Assembly (NCBI GenBank): GCA_030512335.1
Contig: JAULSU010000003.1
Coordinates: 3,348,001-3,412,000 of the forward strand
Length of the DNA: 64,000 nucleotides
Source: Immersiella caudata
Taxonomy: Eukaryota; Ascomycota; Sordariomycetes; Sordariales; Lasiosphaeriaceae
Reading direction: 5' to 3'
Part shown: in pieces, positions 21,887 to 32,849 of the stretch
How positions within the stretch are numbered: position 1 is the stretch's first letter
Layout of the letters: every line of letters starts with the position of its first letter
Notes under the pieces: model-generated
Databases searched by the model: none
The model's input: the letters and a program-made list of their open reading frames with translations, nothing else
What the model was told of the DNA's origin: nothing
Program-made: the position numbers and the translations under genes

Positions 21887-22804
21887 TATCACAAGAAACA
21901 GCTGGGTCAGTTGGGTATCAAAGTTGACAGAAAGTAGCGGGCAAAAGGGGGGTATGGGGTTTGAGGTCTGGAATGTTGTATGAGCAATGAATGATGACAG
22001 TCTAGAGCGTGCGATGGAAGGATTGTCCGTTTATAGCCCAGTCTGGGAATGCGGCCTGGTTGCAGATGTGGTGTGGGAGGCAGAGATGGTGGTGACGTGG
22101 GAGCGCGGCAGTCGTTGTGCTAATGGGGAGTGCGTCATAGGGGCAGGGCAACGACGAACGACGCGGTGACTTCCCTGGAATTCCTCATTCAGGATGGAGG
22201 CGGGAGGGGGGCCTTTCTTAGCTACTTGAAAACGTATCTGGGATTGGCAAGAGAGGCCGCTCATCTCCCGGAATGGGCAAGGCCAGCCTGTTTGTCGCTC
22301 GCAGCTACCCTCGCTACCTTACTCAATCCATGCGTCACAGACAGACTCGACTCGGAACAGGTGTTTGTCGTGCAAAACAAAGCCAGCTTACCAGGGGCCG
22401 GCGCACCACATCTTGAATCGAAACCGTTCGGTAGGTACATTAGGTATGCTGAGCGTACAGTGCTCACAGAGCTCAGTCGGTGGCCTCCGGATCTCCAAAT
22501 GCGGCCCATTGGATTGGCAGGCCCTTCCTAAATCCTTCTTTATCCCTACTGGGCTTACATGCTTCATCTTGCCCTAGCTGATTAGAGGAGAGGCGTTGAG
22601 ACCGTCCACTACCTCACATCAACCAGCCACCACGTTGAGCGGTGGACAGTCAGGCGGAAAGGCCGAACGTGCCAGAAGCTCGATTTGACGTAACACTTGT
22701 CCCGCCGGTGGTTCTTCCAAGGTGCACCCACTAGCGTACAAACATCAAAAGGCAGTGGGCGGAACGCATTGCAGACGAAATTGTGAGGTTGACGTTACGA
22801 TCGA

Positions 22805-22812
22805 TGACGTCA
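22805..22812. promoter_or_regulatory. Perfect CRE palindrome TGACGTCA
   Basis: The full eight-base ATF/CREB site for bZIP dimers. A related TTGACGTT half site lies about 15 bp upstream, near 22789. It is roughly 1.0 kb from the HAM1-like start and 1.3 kb from the DOT1 start, so the gene it would serve is unclear. The eight-base palindrome also occurs by chance inside coding DNA near 20097, so binding is only a possibility. Confidence 0.45.
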
Positions 22813-22816
22813 AGGA

Positions 22817-22839
22817 TTGTGGGACCGCGAGTCCCACAA
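22817..22839. repeat. Perfect hairpin, 9-bp arms and 5-nt loop
   Basis: TTGTGGGAC is followed by CGCGA and then GTCCCACAA, an exact inverted repeat. It begins five bases after the CRE palindrome. No T run follows, so it does not resemble a polymerase III terminator. It could be a dimeric factor site with spaced half sites. Confidence 0.7.
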
Positions 22840-24093
22840 CCTCCCTGAGCCACTACCATCACTTCGCCTGCAGGCCATCAAAGCTGTTACAGGTCGCACA
22901 AAACGGGATGCACCAGTCCAAGCTTTAATTGGACGATCAAGGCGAGTGATGGGGGGTAAGAAATTGAGATCTGTTGCATGTTGGCCCACACCCTCACGAT
23001 CGTTCAGATGGGGCTCGCGGGCCCATCGGAGAACCTCCACCATGCTCCTGCATTGCCAGCCGAGGTAACAACCCGCCACTCAGGAGCAGAGCTTATCCAA
23101 CCGTGCCAACCTGCTGGAAAGCTGGAGCTGGAGCTTCGTGGGCCGGATGGGACCTCTCAGCTTCCCGACGTGTCGGGAGGGTTGGAGGGGTTGGCAACGG
23201 GGCGGCTGGAGCGGATCCGCCACTTGAGGTTCTGTGGTTAGAGAGGTTCAAAGTGTCACTCGGCACTCTCCGAAAAACAAGCTTATTTGGCCGAAAGCTG
23301 ATGGCCAAGAACGATGGCTTGCATGGTAACGCCTCTGTTGGAAGCCCAGCGGGAGCCACTATTGTGGTTAAAGCCGGCATTTAGTAACTTATGACGGCCA
23401 CACCTGATTCTTCAACTGGGCGCAAGCAGCCTCCAGGCAGGTATCGGCAGTCAAATAACAAAAACATCTCGAGAGAACTACTTCTGGGTCAGAGCGTCAT
23501 TTTCCGAGAGTTACTAGAGAAGGGAAGCATGTGTTGCCCTCGCAGATATCGGCTTCGGCCCGAGTATTTTTGGCGGATTGCCAACAGACACAATGACCCA
23601 GCAGACGCGCGAGATGATTGATATGGTGAAGGAAGGTAGTGCTGTGTGCGGATCCCCCAACCAGCTTCACCGAGCCATCACATGATTGATCACATGATGT
23701 TCTCCACCACTGCATCGCGGCTGCCTTCCGATGGGGCGGTGCATCTGTCACATCCGCGCGAATTCAAGCGCGGGGGGAAAAATGGGTCAACGCGGACTTC
23801 TGGCGCCGCACTTCCATCCCATCACCGCGATCGAACCCGAAAAGCCTACCGAGCCTACTCATCCCAGCGCATCGCATGTATTCCTTTGATCTCGAGTCTC
23901 TTTATTCTCTATTCTAGTATTATACCTCTCTTTGTCGGCGCCGTGTCTCGTGAGCGGCTTCTCAACCGACGTATTGCTGCAGGCCGACGCCTGGGTTCCA
24001 TTTCAAGTTCGTCGACTTCTGCGCATCCCGCCAGCACTACTGCGCGTCGCCGCGTGTCTTCTCTCCCGGCCGACATCCCTTGACACCTACATA

Positions 24094-25640
24094 ATGAGCA
24101 TTTTCAACCAAAAATCCAAATTTAAGGTCAAGACTGAGGTCCGCACCGTCCGCCAGGCCGTTGCGCCAAAACCGAAGCCGCGACCGCACCCCTCAGCCGC
24201 ACCCCCCTCCTCAACCACCAGCGCAAAGTCGCGCAAGAACGGACTCCTTTCCGCACCATCGTCGCGCGCGTCACCAAAGCCGCCATCGCCATATCCATCT
24301 CCCCGTCCTACAGAAGCCAGCAGCAGTAGCGGCGCAAGGAAGCGACGCACAGGGTCGAGTCGATCGCCCGCGAGCCCGAGCTTTTCCGACTCGGAAGATG
24401 AAGATGATGATTGGGAAGACAGTCTGGATGCGCGCAAGCGCATGAAACGTGCGCATGAGGCGCAACAACCAAGCGATCCGAATCGCGTTGTCAGGCACCC
24501 GAAATTGTGGACCGGCGCCGGTGTCGACGAGGCTGACGTTGCGCGGCTGCCGATGATACACGCTTCTAGGTTTGCGTCCCTGGAACAGAAGTGTCAGCCC
24601 GTACTTGGCTTGGCCCCAGATGATGCGCGCGTAAAGCTGCAGTACCCTGGTGCTAGGCACCCAGAGCGGTATGTTTCCTGATGTGCGCTTTGTTGGATGT
24701 TGACTAATGAACGCGCTCTCCCAGATATGAACTCGTGTGGGGTAAAGATAAAATTGACGCTATAAAAGACATCACGACAGTGGTCAATTTCGTGGCATCG
24801 ACATATCTGGTGGACGAGGAAGCAGATTTCCTGGTTAACCAAAACACAGGAATTTGTCGTAAGCTTGAGAGGAGCAAGAATACCAACGATGGCGTCGCAT
24901 TCAAGGCTGCATTACGAGAATACAACGAGCGTGTCCTTTCTCTCCAAAGACAAGGCACCATCGGCAGGAATTTGGACGCCATGCATGGGCTGCCTAGGGA
25001 TCTGGTGGCCTTCGTCCTGGATCAGGTGTATGATCGCACAGTGGCACCCAAGGTTGACCTGCTGGCGAAGTACGAGAACGGGACAGACAACGTCTACGGC
25101 GAGCTGCTTCATCCCTTCATCTCCGACTTTCTTGAGCGAACCAAGGCAAAGTCCGATCAAGTCTTTGTCGACCTCGGCTCCGGAGTCGGTAACGTAGTCC
25201 TCCAGGCTGCCCTTGAAATCGGGTGCGAGAGCTGGGGCTGTGAAATGATGGAGAACGCTTGCGGTCTTGCCGAGGCACAGCAGAAGGAGTTTTCGGCTCG
25301 CTGTCGCCTCTGGGGTATAGCGCCGGGCAAGGTACACCTTGAGCGAGGTGACTTCCGCAAAAACGAAAAAATCCTCTCTGCCCTGAAAAGAGCGGACGTG
25401 GTACTGGTGAACAACCAAGCGTTTACGTCGCAGTTGAACGACAACCTAGTCAACATGTTCCTGGATCTCAAGCCAGGCTGCAAGATAGTGTCGCTGAAAA
25501 CGTTTGTTCACGACAACAAAATCGCCGAGAACGATGTTGCCACTTCTATCCTGGAAGTGGAACACTTGACGTACCCCGAGGAATACGTCAGCTGGACCAG
25601 TGCCTCAGGTACTTATTGTATATCGACCCGGAAAGGGTAG
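24094..25640 (+). CDS. DOT1: Histone-lysine N-methyltransferase, H3K79-specific (Dot1)
   Basis: A 496-aa nuclear enzyme that methylates Lys79 of histone H3 using S-adenosylmethionine. Exons are 24094-24668 and 24725-25640 (56-nt intron). The N-terminal 170 residues are basic, Pro/Ser-rich and disordered with an acidic patch (SDSEDEDDDWED), likely for nucleosome binding. The catalytic domain shows VYGELLHP near 315, the SAM-binding DLGSGVGN at 341-348, the VNNQAF motif near 420-425 and CKIVSLKTF near 445, all Dot1 signatures. A Met at 23932 is in frame, but 24094 (MSIFNQKSKFKVK) matches the usual fungal N terminus as I recall it. The gene ends facing ATG16. Confidence 0.97.
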
Positions 25641-25913
25641 CCTGTATGTTTTAAGGTTAGCGAAGCGGTTACGGTTGATGCTGCTATGCTCAGCCATTTG
25701 GCGGAGGGGCATGATTTGTGGAGACTTGAGTCTCAGAGCCAGCGTTGTGGTTTATATTTGTCGATACGATGTATACGAGAATGGGGAGCACGCAATAGTA
25801 TACAAACCTTTGTAACCTGCCACACTCAATATCCAAACGTGCTGGCATCGATCGCAACAAGTCGGTGTGACCGTGGCTGATATTAGAGTTGAAGGACTGG
25901 GCTCGGCCCCGTA

Positions 25914-26630
25914 TCATTTTGACCGTTTCTTTGTAAACAGGGGCTCGCTGGCGAGATTCATTGCGTCTGCTTCTTGGGCAACACGCTTCATGAAGCGTTC
26001 AACAAGCTCCTTGTTCTCCGACTCTTTGATCTTCAGTTTCTTCTCGGTTTGATCTAGTTGCATGTTGAGAACGGCTTGCTCATCCTGGAGGTCGGCCATG
26101 AGCTTGCTCTTGGCGCGGAGCTCCTCTTCTCGGTCGTTGAGCTTCCTCTCTAGCATTTTACGCTCGGCAGCTAACTCTCTGAGGGATTTCCCATCCGAGG
26201 CTGTCTTCGCTCGGAGTCGTACGAGCTCATCATCAGCCGTCTGAAGTCGGGCCTGGAACTGGCCGCGAGCTCTCAAGGCTTCGGCTAGCTCAAGACGTAG
26301 CTTCGCAACCAAAGGGGTTTCATCACTTGGATCCACAGGATCTGAGCCTGAATCCCTCGATTTGGGGTCTCGACTGCTGCCGGGAGTTGATGATGACGCG
26401 GCTTGTTGCTGGATGAGGAGGGTCGCCTTCTCAGCTTCGAGCGCGGAAACACGGTCGGCAAGCTGAGAGCCTGCAGTATTTCACAGACTTTGGTCAGAAA
26501 CTTGAAAGTAGTGGTGGATCGGCAGCGCAAGGGGAGGCGACAAACAGGCGGCTATAAGCTCATGGTTGACCGGATGCTGCTGCTCTGCTTCTCGGATGCC
26601 ATCCAGGAACTCTTCGCGCCAGCCAGGCAT
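25914..26630 (-). CDS. ATG16: Autophagy protein Atg16
   Basis: A 213-aa protein that binds Atg5 and dimerises by a coiled coil, forming the Atg12-Atg5-Atg16 complex that directs Atg8 lipidation at the phagophore. Exons are 26630-26546 and 26470-25914 (75-nt intron), joined as ELIAAC-SQLADRV. The N terminus (MPGWREEFLDGIREAE) carries the short Atg5-binding helix, with Trp4 visible. A Ser/Pro linker runs from about residue 55 to 80. A heptad-rich coiled coil follows from about 85 to 195 and ends in MKRVAQEADAMN, a typical fungal Atg16 end. The first exon is only 85 nt, so an annotation lacking it would miss the Atg5-binding helix. It shares a divergent promoter with VPS16. Confidence 0.93.
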
Positions 26631-27111
26631 GCTGCTTTTTTTCGTCCAGAGGCAAGTATTGCGGTTCTTTCTAGAGCGGACGGGAATGAGAACAAAAGCA
26701 AAGTCAAAGTGCGAGCCGCAGTGACATGAACTGAAGTTAACCGAAGGTCAAAAATGAGGTGCGGTCGATGCAAACAGCCAAAAGCTCCCGTCAGGTGCAT
26801 GTCGAACCCTGGTTCTGATTGCCCCGCGGTGTCAAGACATGGATCAAGTCCTTGCAATGCCACACCCCCACCAGTCCAGGCGCACCTGGTCTGTGCTGGA
26901 GCCTAACTGACGGCCCACACGGTGGGGCCTAAGAGGGAACTGCTGCGTGGGCCGCAGCAAGCTCCCCACACCTATACCTCCATGCTGAGGAGTGCTGCTC
27001 TGAGTCTGGTGGATAGTTGCCGACCTAGCAGCTGTTGCTTTCCATCTCTCAAAACACACCTCAAAGCCTGGACTTGAATCTGCACAGAAAAGTATGGGAG
27101 AATGACAAACG
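26631..27111. promoter_or_regulatory. Bidirectional promoter, ATG16 / VPS16
   Basis: Only 481 bp separate the two start codons, so the promoters must share sequence. It contains CCAGGCGCACCTGG-type dyad symmetry near 26876-26889 and a GGCCCACACGGTGGGGCC imperfect inverted repeat near 26912-26929. Both genes act in the autophagy/vacuole route, which makes joint regulation plausible but unproven. Confidence 0.6.
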
Positions 27112-29935
27112 ATGGACGTCACTCATCCCACCGCTGGATGGGAACAGGTGGGCGAACGATATTACCGCAAAATCCAGCTGTACACTCAAGTGTTTGACTT
27201 GGATCTTGACCTCGACAGCTTCATTGTTGCGGGTGCTCCATACGGAGGAGCTCTTGGTAAGTCATCTATTTATCGTTCAGGCAGCAAGCGCATGTCGCAC
27301 ACGGTACTGACAGCTCTGAAGCTCTGTATCGAAATGAAGATAAGCTCGTGGCTTTCAATCCGACCAAAACGTCAAAGCCCAGCATAGACATCTACAGCTG
27401 CGCAGGGAAGCTCATCCGGAGCATCAACTGGGACAAGGGCTCTATCAAAGGCCTCGGTTGGTCTGAAGACGAGAAGCTCCTGGTCGTCACCGCCGAGGGC
27501 ACTGTGAGATGCTACTACGATCTCCAAGGAGACTTCACTCAATTCTCGCTCGGAAATGGTGCCGATGAACTAGGCGTGAAGTCTTGCAAGTATGCGGCCC
27601 TTCTCGGTCCAGCGCCGCACCCCTTATTTCCTGTGCTGACCTAACACGAAGATTCTACGACCATGGGATGGTTGCCCTTCTCTCCAACAATGCTCTCATT
27701 TCAGTATCCTCCTACGATGAGCCCCGGCCGAAACTGTTGGCGTCGCCTCCTGAAGAAGGGGAGGTGCACTCGTGGAATATCATTCCCCCTGCATTCACCC
27801 TCTCGCGTTCTGTGGAAGTCCTTCTGAGCATTGGCAATACCGTCTATGCGTCGGACGCAACCGAGTGCGAAGACCGCTTCCTCGACATCGGCCCATTTAC
27901 GCATATTGGCGTGTCACCCAACGGCAAATTCGCTGCGCTGTACACTACCACTGGCAAGGCCCATGTTATCACCAGCGACTTCCAGACTCGCCTCAGTGAG
28001 TACGATTCAAGATCCAAGATATCGCCAAAGTATCTCGAGTGGTGTGGCAATGATGCCGTGGTAATTGCATGGGAGGACGAAGTTCACCTCGTTGGCCCTG
28101 GTGGCTCCCTGGCCAGGTTCTACTACGACAGCGGGCGAGTTCATATAGTACCCGGTAAGCATGCGTGATTCTTTTTGAGCTGCTCTTGCTCGATTTGCTG
28201 ACAAAACCGCAAGACTATGATGGTGTTAGGGTCGTAGCGAACGATACCTGTGACTTCCTCCAAAAAGTCCCAGATGTTATTGAGGATGTGTTCCGGTTAG
28301 GGACCGAGTCCCCAGCTTCTATCCTACTGGATGCTGTTGAGCAGCTCGAAATGCAGTCGCCCAAGGCAGATGACAACATCCAGCTTATCCGGCCTCATCT
28401 CGTTGAGGCCGTAGATACGTGCGTAAATGCGGCGGGACAGGAGTTCAGCATCCACTGGCAGAAACAACTTCTAAAGGCCGCCTCGTTTGGGAAATCCGTC
28501 CTCGATGTCTACAATAGCGATGATTTCGTGGACATGTGCGAGACGTTACGCGTTCTAAACGCCGTTCGATTCTTCGAAATTGGATTACCCGTGTCTTATG
28601 AGCAGTACCAACGGTTGCAGCCACAGGGGCTCATTTCCCGTCTGCTCGACCGCCACGAGTACCTTCCGGCCCTTCGAATTGCTGGCTATCTCCGTCTTCC
28701 CACTGACAAGATTTACGTCCACTGGGCCTCTGCCAAGGTGAAGTTGGGCTCTGAGGACGACGATGCCATCTGTCGCAAGGTCGTCGAAAAGCTCTCCGGA
28801 AAACCAGGAATTTCCTTTGAGGCCATTGCTCGCGCTGCGTACGACGAAGGTAGAGGGCGGCTGGCCACCGAGTTGTTGAATCACGAGCCACGTGCTGGAC
28901 GCCAAGTCCCCCTGCTTTTAAGCATGGAAGAAGATGAACTGGCTCTCGACAAGGCCATTGAGAGCGGCGACACAGATCTCATTTATTTTGTGTTGCATCA
29001 GCTAAAACGGAAGCTGCCCCTCGCGACATTCTTCCGTGTTCTCAACACGCGGCCCACAGCAACCGCGCTTGTAGAAGCATCAGCTCGAGATAGCGATGGG
29101 AGTGGTCGTGAGGACACTGCGTTACTTAAGGACTTATATTATCAAGACGACCGCCGCACCGATGGCGCGGCAGTCTTCATACGCGAAGCCCTGCAGCAGC
29201 CCGAGTCACGGACAGCAGGGGACAAGCTAGTGCTGGCAGCCAAGTTGCTTACCGACAACGCGAAAGAGAATGCGTTCGAGCTCAGTGCACTGAAGGAGGC
29301 TGCGGCGCTGCTACATGCCCAGCAAGTGCTGGAGAGTAACCTCAATGATAATTTCACGGGGCTGTCTGTCAACCAGACCTTGTTCAAGCTCACCAAGCTC
29401 GGGTATCACGGGCGTGCAAAGAAGATACAGAGCGAATTCAAGGTCCCGGAGCGAGTGTCTTGGTGGATTCGGTAGGTTTCCCCAACCACAGCTTGCTGAG
29501 CTGCAGAGTTGCTAACACAGCTCAACAAAGTCTTCAAGCATTGGTAGCAAGGCGAGATTGGAGTGAAATTGAGGAGATATCTCGGGCGCGGAAGAGCCCC
29601 ATTGGGTGGGAGGTATGTTTACCACTGACCATCGCTGCATCCTAAACCTCGTCAGTTTGATCTGGAAGCTGACGCCGAGCTAGCCATTTTTCAACCAGAC
29701 ACTCCAAGCTGGCAACCCCCGTCTGGCCGCCACATTCATTCCCAAGTGCACAGGTCTCGAACCAGGGCAGGCGATCACCATGTATGAAAAGTGCGGGTTG
29801 CGAGTCAAGGCAGCCGAAGAGGCCGTCAAAATTAAGGACGCGGAGGCTTGGGCAAGACTGCTCGAGGCAGCGGGCAGGAACACCCAAGAAGGGCAGGAAA
29901 TCGAACGACTCGGTCCCGCGGTGTTCAAGCGGTGA
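27112..29935 (+). CDS. VPS16: Vacuolar protein sorting-associated protein 16 (HOPS/CORVET core)
   Basis: An 835-aa core subunit of the HOPS and CORVET tethers, which binds Vps33 and drives fusion at endosomes and vacuoles. There are six exons: 27112-27256, 27322-27589, 27652-28154, 28214-29471, 29531-29612 and 29684-29935; the five introns are 59-71 nt and every junction keeps the frame. The N-terminal half is the beta-propeller (PTAGWEQVGERYY, ALYRNEDKLVAFNP, FYDHGMVALL). The C-terminal half is the alpha-solenoid with the Vps33-binding helices (GIPVSYEQY-like FEIGLPVSYEQYQRL, ALRIAGYL, GYHGRAKKI). The last exon starts at the second possible acceptor (29683). The nearer acceptor at 29655 opens a frame that soon stops. 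The length is normal for the family. Confidence 0.96.
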
Positions 29936-30447
29936 GGGAGGGACCTACACCGCTCTTCTATGTTGCCTTTACACCAGAGTAGGCAACGGCTCAATGGTCT
30001 GAGAAGTTTGAATGTGTGATATCCAAGTAGATTTCTGGCCTAGGATAAGATTGGTCGTGTGGCCTGCGTAATTTATATATATCATGGGCCGCTTCGGGCT
30101 GGTGGTATGCGCGGTGCTGTGTATGCGTAGAGTATCCAGTGCTCAATAATACTAGGATGAAAAGGGATGCCGGGATAGATATAAGGGTGAAAAAAAGTGC
30201 AAATGCTCCTCCCCCTTGCCACCGTTGCCTTTCCCGCGCACTAACAGCTGAGATGAAAAGGAAACCCAAGGAATGAATGATCCCGACGTGAACTCCGATT
30301 TCTGATGCCACCAGTCTCTCGTAGCGATTCCAGCCCACGCAATGAGTCTGCAAAAAAAGCAAAAAAAAACAAAAAAAAAAGGAAAAGAAATTACTTAGTG
30401 TGGAAAACGCCAGCCCTATGCACCAGGGAACAACACAGGGTTCGACA
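29936..30447. other. Convergent intergenic region with poly-A tracts
   Basis: It lies between the 3' ends of VPS16 (+) and the FHA-RING gene (-). Plus-strand A runs at about 30352-30381 are broken only by GC and C. A TA-rich stretch near 30069-30080 may serve 3'-end formation. No gene is seen. Confidence 0.6.
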
Positions 30448-32480
30448 TTAAGTCATGGAGACGTCATCCGCTACAGCAGCTTCAATGCGGGTCGTCCCGA
30501 CACCGCTTGTTCCCTCTGTTGTCCCATCGACACGCATGCGCACTCCGCTGCCGTCGAAGACCCATGGCCCAGCATCATTGCGTGGTGTTATGGGTCCTTC
30601 GTGACCGTTGAGGACGACGGGTGCGCCGGTTGGAGACGGAGTTCGTGCGTCCCGCCGACCGTCGGCAGCGGTGATCATAGCGCCACCTGAAACGGCGCGC
30701 TGGGAGGATGCGCTGGAAGGTATTGGGACCGGAGTCGAGGTCGAGTACGGAGACACACCTGGCCTACCCTCCGCAAGGCTGGTACCATCGGGCTGCGTCA
30801 CAATAAGAGGCTGGGGATCCAAAAGCATTGTCACGTCCCCAGCATCTGCCTCCACGGGCTGCGGCGCAGCTTGAGCCTGCCGCGTACTGCGCACCGATTC
30901 TCTGGATCTGCGTGGTGGGGGAAGAGAAGGTTGGTTGTCCGAGCTATCGCGGGCGTTTAGGAGCGCCCCCTCTTGGGGGCGGTCACCTTCGTCGGAATCG
31001 AGCTGCTCCCATTCTTCGGGATCTTCAACTTCGGCTTCCAGATCAGCGGCGGCGCGGCAGTTCGGGCAAATAAAAATCGGGTATGATGGTGATGCCAGCA
31101 GAGATTTGATGCATTTGTAATGCCATGTGTGCGAGCACGGGGCGACGAAGAGGCACTGGCAAGGCTGTTACGGCACTGTTAGACAAGCTGCACGCCATTG
31201 AAGTCCGATCGAAGGGGCGTACCGCGATGCTGTTGAGGCATATTGAGCAATCTTGAGAATATGACTGCCCAGATGAGTTGTTTAAAGAACTTGCTGTCAT
31301 GTTCCGTAACCGCTTGTGTGTTGTCATACTGCAAAGTCGTTGGTTAGCACAGCGGTGGGTGGGGATTCAGGAGGACGTACTTGAAGGTGTTCAGTTTACT
31401 CTGCCAGTTTCGATTCAACTCAAGTCTCATTTTCACGCAACGGAAGATCATCTCCTCGCCGCCTTTGAAGTCTATACCCAGCTGCACTATGTCGCCATCA
31501 TTCACTGGGAAGGGCTTGGACTCGGTGCCGGGAGGGCTCAGCCGGATGTGGTTGAGAAAGGTACCCGAACTGCTCTTCACATCTTTGATGAACCACTTGC
31601 CATCCTCGTACCAGAACTCACAGTGCCGCCGGCTGACAACCTTGCTCTTAAACCCCACAGGCGCGGCCGAGGGGGCGTTGTGGGGGATGTTGGGCTGGGT
31701 GTCTCGCTCGGAGTAGCGTCCGACCCGAATGATTTCGCCACCGGTTGGGAGTGTCCGCGAAATAGGAGAGAATGTGAGCGACGGCCTGGTAGCACGGGGG
31801 TCGTAAAATGTGCTGAATCTGATTGAAGGTAACACCTCGACACCTCCGCCTTCACGCCCGCCAGTAGTTGCGGAGCGTGTTCGTGTCATGGTGATGTCCT
31901 CGGCAGGCGAGCCCACGGGGTCGTCTGTGGTGCCACTGAGCGATGCGGTGAGAATCGGGGGTACAACCGAGGACTCGGTCGATCGCCTTCCGAGCGCTGT
32001 CGCTGTGGTCGTCGCGGTCGTTGCGGGGGCCGTGTCGTGTGTTCTGATGCCAAAGGGCGGGGGTAGCGAACCGAGCGGATGGGTCAAGGCTGGGACCAAA
32101 GAAAAGCGGCTGGACCGCGATGCGGAGGAGGGGGCCGCAGGCTCGGGAGCTGCGTGCGAGGGGGCCGCAACGCTGGACACGGACGAGGACGAGGGCGAGG
32201 ATGCGGCGTGCGTTGGGGGTGAGGCTGCAGCGGTATTGGCAGCGTTGTGGGCAGAGCTGGCTGCAGCGGCGGTGGTGGTTTGCTGCTGGCTGCTCCCGTG
32301 CTGATTGTGGTCCCGCGACAGCAGATGGGTCTGTGTGTAATTGCGAAGATACGATAGTCCTCGCAGGCGGCTCGTCCTCGACGCTCCGGTCGGCGAAACG
32401 GGCGATGCAGACACGGAATCTATTGTTGACACGACGGGGGTTCCAAGGCCCGGCGAAGTGGGCGCTGGGTGAGTGAACAT
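30448..32480 (-). CDS. DMA1: FHA and RING-finger E3 ubiquitin ligase, Dma1/Chfr family
   Basis: A 640-aa ubiquitin ligase. Yeast Dma proteins recognise phosphothreonine by the FHA domain and act in the spindle checkpoint, septin control and mitotic exit. Exons are 32480-31381, 31328-31223 and 31164-30448 (introns 52 and 58 nt). The FHA domain spans about residues 247-350: VGR at 252-253, SRRH at 283-286 and SSSGTFLN near 303-310. The RING finger has all eight ligands in C3H2C3 order: C394, C397, C412, H414, H417, C420, C435 and C438. Residues 1-245 are Ser/Thr/Ala-rich and disordered. Beyond the RING there is an acidic patch and an approximately 190-residue disordered tail, longer than in yeast Dma1/2. 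Confidence 0.94.
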
Positions 32481-32849
32481 TAGACAGGAATCCAGGGGAG
32501 CGGAGAGCGCGGCGCTTTCGACGGGTCGAGTTTTGTGTTGGAACGAACGCGGACGGATGCTAATACAGTACGTATATAGTCAGTACGGGGGCAGCGCTCT
32601 CAGGCGCCGCGTCAGGGCACTCGCCAAGCCGCCAAGGCAGAGCCCGATTATCTAATTCCTGCGTTTGCCTGCCTTATCGATAAGACATCAATCCGCCAGA
32701 ACCCGGTCTTCCGCTTTCGTCGTTAAAGAATTGAAACGAAAGAATTCGGCGACGACGAGCTTGCAAACCTCAACTGACCACGACCACGGGCCCGACGGAT
32801 ACGGACGAAAAAGGCTGCTCGACGACAGCGTAGCCGCACCGCAGCAGTC
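32481..32849. promoter_or_regulatory. Divergent promoter region, FHA-RING ligase / MAS2
   Basis: These 369 bp lie between two start codons in opposite orientation. The side near the ligase is purine-rich on the plus strand, and a TTATCGATAA palindrome is present near 32673-32682. No coding potential was seen. Confidence 0.55.

Larger units (their letters stand above)
21803..24093. promoter_or_regulatory. Divergent intergenic region, HAM1-like / DOT1
   Basis: This 2.3-kb region lies between two divergent genes. It holds a G-rich tract next to the HAM1-like start (21858-21886) and a CRE palindrome with an adjacent hairpin (22805-22839). The last 400 bp before DOT1 look like a pyrimidine-rich 5' leader. 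Open frames in it (for example 22130-22531) show no family resemblance and overlap on both strands. Confidence 0.55.

Noticed and set aside
27314..27387. Alternative acceptor at 27313 for VPS16 exon 2
   Set aside because: It keeps a frame that soon stops. The acceptor at 27321 gives the conserved ALYRNEDKLVAF and an open frame onward.
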